A DNA stretch of 64,000 bases from Fragilaria radians (lineage: Eukaryota > Bacillariophyta > Fragilariophyceae > Fragilariales > Fragilariaceae), in contig CAAAJI010000003.1 of NCBI GenBank assembly GCA_900642245.1, positions 105,647 through 169,646 of the forward strand, in the 5' to 3' direction. The translations under genes were made by a program, and so were the position numbers. Below, piece by piece: positions 1 through 9,183 of the stretch. The notes beneath the pieces were generated by a model. It ran no database searches. It had not been told where the DNA came from and saw only the letters and a list, made by a program, of their open reading frames with translations. Position 1 is the first letter of the stretch. The number at the start of each line of letters is the position of its first letter.

Positions 1-1
1 T

Positions 2-1157
2 TGGGCAGCACGAGGAGAATGTGAATTGAATGCACCCTATATGCAATTATGGTGTGCACCCATTTGTCGGTACGTTATCCAACGATCCTAACAAATTATT
101 GTTTTTGAGATCTCTAGTGTACTGTGCCGCCGAAATAGGTTGACAATTATGTTTGCGGAGGCTCAAATGTGAACTCTTATTTCATTCCCCCACTTTCATA
201 GTCATGTTTTACCTATTCTCTAATTTTGATACTCTCCTCAGGACATGTCATTTGATGGATAGTAAGAACCGTTGTCCAAAGGATCCAGACGCACCAGTTG
301 CTCTTTCACAACCAGGTGATTTAAATGCTATATTTGAAAGGATTACAAAAGATCCCAATGTGACATCCCGGTATGGTGTACAAATTTTATCACAACCCCA
401 TGAAACAAGTAAGATCAACAATCCATCTGCGGAATCGACAATGACAGAAAATGTTGAAACAAAAATTGAGGAGAATGTCATGACTAGCACAGAAACCATT
501 ACTACTACTACTACTACTACGAAGGAGGAGGAGAAAGACAATAATGATAACAATAACGATGACGCACCATGGGTAATTACCTTAGATGGTTTCCTTTCTG
601 ATGAAGAATGTGATCGAGTTATTGAGATTGCCTCACAGGAGGGATACTTGAATTCTATTGACTTTATTGCTGATAGGGCAAGTGGTGCAAGGACATCACA
701 ATTGGTATGGTGTGATTATGGTTGTGCAAAAGATCCTGTCATGCAAACACTCGACGCTCGAATATCCGAGCTATTGGGAATTCCAAGTGAAAACTTTGAA
801 TTCTTTCAAATACTCAAATATGATGTGGGACAATTCTACAAGGAACATAATGATTACAACATACGCCATAAAGAGATACAACCCGGAGTTCGGGTTCTAA
901 CTGTTTTCTTATACCTAAACGATGTTGAAGAAGGTGGCGGAACAAACTTTCCAATTTTGGGAAACATTACTGTAACTCCAACACGAGGAAGAGCTTTAAT
1001 TTGGCCGTCTGTTTTGAATCAGGATCCACATTCTGAAGACGTGCGACTTAATCATGAAGCCCTTCCGGTTGAGAAAGGTATAAAACATGCAGCAAATGTA
1101 TGGGTTCATCAACGAGAATACAGAGAAGCACACCACTGGGGTTGCTGCAATCTTTAA
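2..1157 (+). CDS. ShK-domain prolyl 4-hydroxylase (2OG-Fe(II) oxygenase), 3' part
   Basis: The gene enters from the left edge. Exon 2-69 encodes a ShK module (WAARGEC, then PYM, then C-x3-C) and splices through a GT-AG intron at 70-241 to exon 242-1157. The join restores C-R-T-C-H, the normal end of a ShK domain. After an acidic, Thr-rich linker comes a prolyl 4-hydroxylase alpha-type domain. It has the iron ligands H-N-D (codons 846-854) and a distal His (1053-1055) in NHEALPV, and a 2-oxoglutarate-binding Lys (1083-1085) in GIK. Such enzymes hydroxylate proline in secretory or wall proteins in the ER/Golgi; the ShK module fits a secreted-pathway enzyme. The ATG at 153 lies inside the intron and is not the start. 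Signal peptide or anchor would lie outside the window. The stop is 74 bp from the convergent MAD2 gene. Confidence 0.88.
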
Positions 1158-1231
1158 ATTTTTAAATTTCAATTAATAGTTAATATAATTGTGCTTATGA
1201 GTTGCCATAAGCCTAAAGCGTTTGAGAGATC

Positions 1232-2162
1232 TCACAATTCCCAATCATCTGCTTCTTTGTATGTAACCATCGATTCCACTTTGTGTACCTACAAACAGGA
1301 AGATGGGGGCAAATTTATGTAAGTTTTGGATTAGATATAGCATGGAAAATTTGATTTCAACTTACTGTTGTCGTAAAAGAACGAAGCTTGACTTCTTGAC
1401 TATTCATAATGTATCGAGGATCCGAATCATACCATTTGATTGGTACTTGTGCATCATGACTTGTGTAAACCAACAAATCAAATGAGCATGGCTCATTCAA
1501 GAGCGGAAGGAATGTAACCTGCAATCAAATCATGATTGGAAAAAATTCGGGACAAAAATATGAGAAGTTGTAAAAAACCAATGACTATTTAGTTCCTTCA
1601 TCATAGAAAAAATGTCAACAACTGGATGAAACAAACTTACACTTGCTGTAATTTGCCGAATGATAGATTGTATCTCATTATGAATTTCCTTTAATGATTT
1701 TTGTTCCTTCGATGACTTTCGGATCGTCCCGACGTTGTAATCTCGTGGACGATTTTCATCATTCTCGGGTCCTCTTGTCTTGTCCTGATTGGTAACGGAA
1801 CTATTCGTTGCATTGCTATCCTTCGTATCCTCATCGACCGAAACATTAAATTGCCACCGTTCCAACGTCTCACCAGAATCAATTCCAGCAACAACAACTA
1901 CTAACCTTTGCACATGACCATATAACAGCCATTGTTCCATTTGTCCCATTACCTGATTCAAATATTGTAACAATCCTTCATCGGTGGTTGTGAGAACTGT
2001 CAAGCCATACTTTTCATCTCGTCGGAATGTTTCTGGCAAATATATCCCACGTTGATAGAGGATGGAATTAATAGCCGTGAAGAAGAATTCAGAAACTATC
2101 TTCACACTTCCTCTCAAAGTAATCACAGTCTTTGTATCCGTCGCGCTCATTCTCGTTTTCAC
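1232..2162 (-). CDS. MAD2: Mitotic spindle checkpoint protein MAD2 (HORMA domain)
   Basis: Three exons on the minus strand: 2162-1641, 1518-1366 and 1288-1232, with GT-AG introns of 122 and 77 bp. The product is about 243 residues; animal MAD2 is about 205. Conserved MAD2 blocks are read directly: ITLRGSVKIVSEFF, SILYQRGIYLPETF, ERWQFNV, then across the first splice RQITAS-VTFLPLL, and across the second LRSFTTT-VHKVESMV. Both junctions are phase 0 and restore the family sequence. MAD2 holds back Cdc20/APC at unattached kinetochores by wrapping its C-terminal safety belt around Mad1 or Cdc20. The extra length is mostly an acidic, Asn-rich loop after ERWQFNV, about 30 residues longer than in animals. 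The start could also be the Met five codons downstream. It is divergent from the methyltransferase at 3173. Confidence 0.95.
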
Positions 2163-3172
2163 AAAAATCTTTTGGATTTAAACTTGACGTGAAATTTTCG
2201 AATTCCTAACAGAAGCGTAAGAAAAAACCGTCACAAGCGATAGAATTGACATAACGGTAACGGTATTCCCTCACTGTTGACAACAGAAACTTATATTTAG
2301 TTTCGGGATACCTATGAGGCTAGATGGTTCATCCTGTACAACTGGAGAAAGCAAAACAGGACCTGAATGAATCAGAGTAATGCGAACACTTTACTTCAAC
2401 TTTTGTTTTGATGTATATCCTAGAAATTTCTTTCTATTTCGCTTCCAATTTCTATTCCTTATCCTGCAACAATTTTATTCCGTGTAATGCATAGGAATTA
2501 AAAGGATATCAATACGCAACAAATTACTTTTGAATTCAGGATCATCCAACAATTGATTCAAGGGCGCAAAATTGGCTGCCTCTAATTTGTTCTTGTATCA
2601 GAAAGAGCTCTGAGATTTTGAAGCCTTTGTAAGGCTCTATGTCCTCCCTCAATATGCAGTCTGGCCGATGCAATTACAGATAGTAGAAAAGGCTGCTATT
2701 AACTTAAAAGCGAGTACAAAGTCTACAGGATGCTCCACCAGACTTGTAGATATATGTAAGACATAGGAAAAGTTATCCTCTAAAGATTCTAAAGAAACAG
2801 ATAGAACGATAATAAACATGAAAATAATAATGTTCAAAGTAAAGGTAGGGAGCGTGAAAAAGGAAGTGACAAAGACACATGACAAAGACACATCAAAACT
2901 TTACATCTTCCACAAATAAAATAAACAAGTCACCAGTGAATGTAGGTAAGCCAAGAAGAGGAATGACCCTGTAATTCAAGCAGACACACCCAAGAGGCAT
3001 ATACCATGTCACCCCTCAGTGACAAGTTCTGGTATGAAACTTCAGCTACAAAGCATGTCCTCCCATTTTAAGACATTGTAGATTTTATGATTTTTTTACT
3101 GACAACCACAAGCATGGGCTCCTTGAATCATCATGAACACTCATTTTCCTCCGGCAGGAGATTGATTACAAG
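2163..3172. other. Intergenic, shared 5' region of MAD2 and the methyltransferase
   Basis: About 1 kb between two divergently transcribed genes. Small open frames here have no recognisable protein features. It should contain both promoters, but I cannot point to a defined element. Confidence 0.6.
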
Positions 3173-4215
3173 ATGACATCAATGGAAGAAGAAGGTGCTA
3201 CAGAACAAGCTGTAAACAACCCACTTCAACTCCTCTTCTCGCTTATATTTTGGCTCCAAGAGAAGTAAAGTCAGCAATACTTGTATATTCCAGAACAAGG
3301 GAACCACCCATAATACACTACAACTACCCACAACTAGTAATTTCGTCACAGGATGAAAGTTGTGATATCCAGAAGATTAATTCGCATGTACTGACCAATC
3401 AAATTTTCTCGTGTTTGACAATGATCCAATCCATCGTTCGGAACATTCAAAATGAGGAAATTTCCATCAAACTCGAAGCGGAAAGATCAAACAACTGCTA
3501 TTCTATTGATCAGCCAGGATCAGGACAAGCATTATGGTTCGCCGCCGAAAATATGTGTGGACTAATTGATAATCTTCGTCAACAGCAGGAGGAGGAGGGA
3601 TCCCCACAAAGTCTTTTAGAACTTGGAGCGGGACCAGGATTGGCTGGAATTTATGCCGCCAGAGTTTTGGGAAACTCTCTTCAGACTGTGGTATTGACGG
3701 ATGGTGACGCTGATGTTGTTCAATTGTTACAACGGAATATATCTCGGAATGCCGTCGATCGTTCTCCCTCGAGTCATGATTATGTGTGTTCTGCAGAAGT
3801 CCTATTGTGGGGAATGGAAGATTGTAACCAGTCTCTATTGAGTCGTCACAGTCTCCCAGAAGGATTCGACGTGATATTGGGAGCTGACTTAATCTATGGT
3901 AAGGTCAGTACAGCTACGATAACGTTACTTTTTCAAACAGTCCATCAACTGTTGTCTCAATCGGGGGCATTTTACCTCGCATTCACTAGACGAAATCTTT
4001 CTATATCTATAGTTCTAGATGAGGCGAGTAAACTTGGATTCGATTGGACGCTGGAACCTGATTTCATATACGATATATTCGAAAACAATGTGGAAGGATT
4101 GACTGATTTATGGCGCGATGTAATATATTCCTTCCGTAAAGCAGAAGGAATCCTAAACAATGATAAATCACATCCAGAAACACTCTCAGAAAGCTTGCAT
4201 GATGAAGGATTGTAG
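3173..4215 (+). CDS. METTL21/EEF1A-KMT-like protein lysine methyltransferase (Methyltransf_16)
   Basis: The Rossmann methyltransferase signature is clear: LLELGAGPGLAG (motif I, SAM-binding Gly loop), VVLTDGD (motif II acidic residue), then GADLIYG (the post-II D-x-x-Y block of the METTL21 group) and a later F-Y-L-A-F-T strand. Family members methylate lysines of translation factors, chaperones or other proteins; the substrate here is unknown. The long frame has no ATG near its 5' end. A 39-nt exon (3173-3211, MTSMEEEGATEQA) followed by a GT-AG intron 3212-3351 joins in phase 0 to exon 3352-4215 (DESCDIQK...), giving about 300 residues. I prefer this to a TTG start at 3250. A second Met at 3182 could also serve. 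It converges on the cysteine-repeat gene. Confidence 0.82.
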
Positions 4216-4978
4216 TCTGCTAGGTGTTTCTTTTTCAAAAGGCCACGAGGAGACAGAATTTTTGGGATGTAACTCTTTGCATTATATATTACTTCAAATA
4301 CCAGACGATGAAATCATATCGATTGGTAGTTGCAGATGCCATGATCAAATATATAGATATAGTTATATATTATTTCCTTGAATTAAGAATTGATCACAAA
4401 AAAGAGATTCCTGTCAATTAGAGCTCGTTTTGTGCTGCGAGTAAGTCGCCTTGTCCAGGAAGGAAACCACCTTAAAATCAGCACGAAAAGATTTCCTGCT
4501 CATGAAAGTAACAATATCACACTTTTTCAACATGAAATACACACACGTGTCTTGATTGTGGTCAATTTCATCTCACTAGGTCAAAGAACTTGACTTGTCG
4601 AAAGGCACCTACAATACCTTGAATGTTGTAAGGCCTGGATTCTGTGAATTCTTTTGAATTTGCACACGTGATTCCTTTGCACACTATAATTTCTCATTAA
4701 GAGGTATTAACAAACGCATCGCTTCGAAAACTAACTATCTTTACCCAATTGTTACATCGTCTAATTTGATTTAGTATAACATAAACGACATTGAATTTCC
4801 CGAAGAGACAACTGTGTCAAATTATCACGAGGATTGTCAAAAAGGCATAATTATGAAAGTTGCTCAATACAAGAAGTGATTCCCATCACTAATCTTGAAA
4901 AAGAATTAAATTATTGTATTCTTAGATAAGAGTACAATTCTCGAAGAAAACGTGACAAATTTGGAAGTTGACCCATGA
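4216..4978. other. Intergenic, convergent 3' regions
   Basis: AT-rich sequence between two convergent genes. Short frames present have no family features. I see no repeat or RNA. Confidence 0.6.
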
Positions 4979-7900
4979 CTATTTCCATAGCTTTGCACAA
5001 GAAACATATTTTTGGCATGATACGGCACTGCCACTGCATCCTTCTGACTTGAAGCAACATTCCGCAGGTGAACACAATTTGCTACACATCGAACTAACTG
5101 CGCTACCCGAGCAAGCAGAACTTATATCCTCAGCAGAAAAATCATTCAAATCATACGTGAACTCTGACTCATCGCCACCAAGCGGAGTACCGTCTTCTTC
5201 CTCGTCTCCTTCTCCTTCATCGATGGCATATAAAACTAAGCATCCTTGAAAATCATCACACACGATGTTGCCTGGAGGTTGGCAATTCTGACTTTCAAAA
5301 CAGCAGCGTCCGTCGGGACACAGATTTTCACATTGATTCATATTTGAATCTACTTCACAAGCTTTCAAAATATTTTCTCGGAGTGATGATGTTCCTGCTT
5401 CTTCTCCAGTCGAAGGATTCCACATGATGTTGCACTCTTGACCAATCTTACAATCAACTCCATCTGGATCGCACTCAAAGTCGGGGTCGCAGCATTCATA
5501 TTTACGACACATTTTTTGGCATTTGGTGATTTTTCCTGAGGAAGCCTTGAGCTCTGCAAAATGATTTTGACAAGCCTCTCGAAGGACAGCAGTTGCATTG
5601 GTGGAACTTCCTGAATCACCTCCATTCGATGATCCAGCAGTAGATCCAGTAGTGGTTGTAGATGTGTTGTTTGTCATACCAGTGTTTTTCTTACCCGGAT
5701 ACAGAACGGCACAACCATTCCCAACATCGCAATTCACCCCTGTCGGGATTGTACAGCCCTCAAAGCAACAGTTGAATGATTTGCAAAGAAGAGAACAAAG
5801 GGTCTCGCCATCCGCATCCTGTACAACTTCTTCATCGTGACGATCACATGCCTCGTAGATTTCGTCTCCTGTTACTTTCAATGATGAAAAGTCATTGCCT
5901 CCACTCCCAGAGCCGCTTTGACCACCATCCGTTGTAGATGTGTTGTTTGTCATGCCAGTGTTTTTCTTACCCGGATACAGAACGGCACAACCATTCCCTA
6001 CGCCACAGCTAACATCGGTGGGGATTGTACATCCCTCAAAACAACATTTGAATGATTTGCAAAGGAGAGAACAAAGGGTCTCACCATCCGCATCCTCCAC
6101 AACTTCTTCATCGTGACGATCACATGCCTCGTAAATTTCGTCTCCTGTTACTTTCAATGATGAAAAGTCATTGCCTCCACTCCCAGAGCCGCTTTGACCA
6201 CCATCCGTTGTGGAGGTGTTGTTTGTCATTCCAGTGTTTTTCTTACCCGGGTATAGCACGGCACAACCATTCCCCACACCGCAGCTCACATCGGCAGGGA
6301 TTGTACATCCCTCAAAACAACATTTGAATGGTTTACAAAGAAGGGAACAGAGAGTTTGACCATCGGAAGCTTCTACGACTTCTTCATCGTGTCGGTCGCA
6401 TGCTTCAAATATTTCATCTCCAGTGACACTGATTTCCGAAAATTCACTATTGCCCCCGCCGCCACCGCCATTGTTACCAGTTGTTGTTCCGGTGTTTTCG
6501 TAAATAATATCACACTCGGAAAAGGTGTAACAACTAATACTCGCTTTGCATCCAGTATGTTGAAAGCAACATCCTGCATCCTTGCAAAGTTTAGGACATA
6601 ACGAATCCTTTTGGGAATCATCTGCAGGATCATAGTCTATGCATGCATCATCTACATCGACTTTAAAAATGATTCCCAAATGATCATCATTCATTGGTTT
6701 TTTACCCAAGAAAGTACCCTCCCCCCCAAATACAATATCACATTCTTTGTAAATCCCGCAATTTATTTTTCGACTACCGCAACCTTCGTCCGAAAAGCAG
6801 CATTTTGCACCATTGCAGAGTTGCTCACAATCTGATCCATCGACGTCGTCCGGGTCAATGTCAACGCATAATTCGTTGACTTGTGCTTTGGTCACTCCAT
6901 TGGTTTTGATTTGCTGTGTTCCTGTAGTAAAATGTAGATTTCCATATAGTTTGGAACAAGCAGAGTATTGGTCGCATGGGATGTCGGATGCTGGACAACT
7001 TTCATCTGTAAAGCAACATGCTCCCCGTTCACAAACATATTCGCACATGCTGGTGAAGTGAGAATCACAAATCATTTCAATTTCAGAGGAATCCGCCACG
7101 ACGTTAACATCATTTTCTAAATCATGGCAGGCTTGGTATTGATCGCAGAAATTGGTATCAGTCTGTGGACAAGAAAGGTCACCCTCTAGAAAGCAGCAAA
7201 GAGCATGCGCGCAGGCTTTCCGACATTCGGTCCTACCTTGAACGTCATCTAAATTGGAACATTTTTCAGTAATATGTTGGGGGATATCATCACGAACATT
7301 ATCAGTTGCATCAAGTATCAAACAGGGTGAGTATTCTGCGCACTCATCGTTACTACATGGATCGATTTCAGGATTTGCGTCGTAACAACATTGGGCAGGT
7401 CGACAAGCTTCTTGACATTCTTGAAATCCATCAACTGTGATAACTTTTTCAACCGTACAAATATCTTTCAAGTTGCTTGGGGCGCTAATAATTTTCGTTT
7501 TCGTTGGCAATGGCTTAAGACCATCTTCAAGTATAGAGCAATGCTTTTGATAGGCGAGACATGTATCTTCATTTCCATACAGACAAGAAAGTTCTAAATT
7601 GGCAGGGAAGTTGCAGCATTCGGCATATTCACAGGCTGTTCGGCATTCATCAGTGATTGAGAGACATCTGGAAGAAATATCAGCGGGAGGTGGCTTGAGA
7701 GGAGGAGTTGCGTGCCCAACGGATGTTTTGGACGATGAAAATATGGACGTTTTCGATGAACCATGAGTAGGCCTTGCAAGAAAGTAAAGTGCGGTCGAGA
7801 TAGCTACAAGGATGGGTATCAACACGACGCATAATTTGCACCAGGGTCTTCCAGGTCGTCTACGAGTGGATGCTAAGGGTGGTAAGTCCATTACACTGAG

Positions 7901-8014
7901 TTGTTCCAATAATGCATCGTTGTCCGCGAAATCAACTTGGATCCGGCCATCTTCAATAGGGTCATCTTCATCTTGAAATTCCACATGCGTCAAACCTGCA
8001 GGATTGTATGACAT
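4979..8014 (-). CDS. Type II membrane protein with twelve CC-type cysteine-rich repeats
   Basis: Single exon, 1011 residues. Residues 1-60 are cytosolic and acidic, then basic (TRRRPGRPWCK). A transmembrane helix follows at about 61-80 (LCVVLIPILVAISTALYFLA). The rest is extracellular or lumenal and consists of twelve modules of about 50 residues patterned C-x(n)-C-x3-C-x4-CC(F/Y/N/D)-x(n)-C-x(n)-C-x(n)-(L/I)(Y/W). The first modules are divergent. Modules 7, 8 and 9 are nearly identical and are joined by Gly/Ser/Asn/Thr linkers with N-glycosylation sequons (NNTS). The even cysteine number per module suggests disulfide-stabilised knots. I do not recognise a named domain; similar CC-repeat proteins occur in diatom genomes, to my knowledge without assigned function. 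An adhesion, receptor or wall-scaffold role is guesswork. Divergent from the TFIIIC subunit. Confidence 0.85.
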   Translation of the reverse strand: MSYNPAGLTHVEFQDEDDPIEDGRIQVDFADNDALLEQLSVMDLPPLASTRRRPGRPWCKLCVVLIPILVAISTALYFLARPTHGSSKTSIFSSSKTSVGHATPPLKPPPADISSRCLSITDECRTACEYAECCNFPANLELSCLYGNEDTCLAYQKHCSILEDGLKPLPTKTKIISAPSNLKDICTVEKVITVDGFQECQEACRPAQCCYDANPEIDPCSNDECAEYSPCLILDATDNVRDDIPQHITEKCSNLDDVQGRTECRKACAHALCCFLEGDLSCPQTDTNFCDQYQACHDLENDVNVVADSSEIEMICDSHFTSMCEYVCERGACCFTDESCPASDIPCDQYSACSKLYGNLHFTTGTQQIKTNGVTKAQVNELCVDIDPDDVDGSDCEQLCNGAKCCFSDEGCGSRKINCGIYKECDIVFGGEGTFLGKKPMNDDHLGIIFKVDVDDACIDYDPADDSQKDSLCPKLCKDAGCCFQHTGCKASISCYTFSECDIIYENTGTTTGNNGGGGGGNSEFSEISVTGDEIFEACDRHDEEVVEASDGQTLCSLLCKPFKCCFEGCTIPADVSCGVGNGCAVLYPGKKNTGMTNNTSTTDGGQSGSGSGGNDFSSLKVTGDEIYEACDRHDEEVVEDADGETLCSLLCKSFKCCFEGCTIPTDVSCGVGNGCAVLYPGKKNTGMTNNTSTTDGGQSGSGSGGNDFSSLKVTGDEIYEACDRHDEEVVQDADGETLCSLLCKSFNCCFEGCTIPTGVNCDVGNGCAVLYPGKKNTGMTNNTSTTTTGSTAGSSNGGDSGSSTNATAVLREACQNHFAELKASSGKITKCQKMCRKYECCDPDFECDPDGVDCKIGQECNIMWNPSTGEEAGTSSLRENILKACEVDSNMNQCENLCPDGRCCFESQNCQPPGNIVCDDFQGCLVLYAIDEGEGDEEEDGTPLGGDESEFTYDLNDFSAEDISSACSGSAVSSMCSKLCSPAECCFKSEGCSGSAVSCQKYVSCAKLWK
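5640..6460 (-). repeat. Tandem 276-bp coding repeat, about three units
   Basis: Within the cysteine-repeat gene, the same block starting tgttgtttgtcat recurs at 5665, 5941 and 6217, an exact spacing of 276 bp (92 codons). Units cover one cysteine module plus its Gly/Ser linker. The two right-hand spacers are almost identical, indicating recent amplification or ongoing homogenisation. Copy number could vary between alleles. Confidence 0.93.
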
Positions 8015-9183
8015 TTTTGTAGGGAATAGGAATGAACTGATGAATTCTAGGATAATTCAACCAAGACTGTGAGAACAGATATTCGAACCACTCAACAATA
8101 ATTCAAGGAAGAGGCAACAAGGGATTGAAATCGAAACCATTGTTTCAACGTCTCACCTGAGGCCATTCAATCTATACCCTGACAATTCTTACCAGTATAT
8201 CAACCGATCAATCAAGCTTGAGACTTATTTATTTCAGGAGTAATTTATTCAAAGAGTTATTGATTGGAGGTAACAAGTGAATTCTCAGATCCAAGGTTGT
8301 CGTGGGAAAGAAATGCATTAAAGTCTACAGTATATTACATCCAACTATCCTGTGTAATGCAAGGGTCATAATTGAGTAGGAGTCGTTCCTAGCAAAATGA
8401 CTCATGGCACAGTAGAATGGCTGACGTCTACTAGGTAATCGTCCAATAGACAGACAATCTTTTTCTATTACCACCCCCTCCTCCCCCCCGCTAGCTAGCT
8501 CGAAGTGTAGCCCCGCAGCAAATTCAATCATTCATTATGGGCGCTAAGTGGAATGCCTTTGTTGCAATCCGTTGAGTTTTAGAGTATGAGAATCAAGTAG
8601 CGGATAATCCATTTGATTGCTTTCTGCAATCAACAGAATGAGCTAACAGGAGGACATTTTGCATCATGTGGATGGGCTTTCTCTGAAAAGTGAATGTGCA
8701 TCAGCTCCAGTGGAGTAGAAGGCAATTCACAGTGATTACCACAGAGATACACCTGAGTGAAGTCTTTGTTTGATACAGCGCAGCCATCACTTGTCGTGTC
8801 TCAGCATCTTGAGGAAGCGTGTTCTCTATGGCATCAATCAGGCCATTGGTCACATAATTTTTTTTCCTTTCCTTTTGTTTGAGACATCCTTTTGTCTGCT
8901 GCTTTGCACTATTAAACAACGCAACAAATTGCAAATTTGATTGTTATTTGACTTCAACAATTATTTTTAGGTGTTATGATATCTAGTTTGGTTTCACATT
9001 CAAAAAATGTTAAAGACGGGGGAATGTCCTTCTTATTATTTTGAAAGATTTGCTGGAAGCCCAAAAATTCGAATAAGCGCATCCTCCGAATAATGGATTT
9101 GGGATAGAGATAGATCCAAGACCAGTGGCACACTAGTAAGTGTGCAACCTTGAACCCCCAACAACATAAAATCACTGGCAAAG
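8015..9183. other. Intergenic, divergent promoters
   Basis: About 1.2 kb between divergent genes. A C-rich tract (about 8474-8490) is the only notable local feature. Small frames are not gene-like. Confidence 0.55.

Noticed and set aside
153..241. ATG at 153 as start of the prolyl hydroxylase
   Set aside because: It lies within an intron; splicing 69 to 242 restores a ShK domain in frame.
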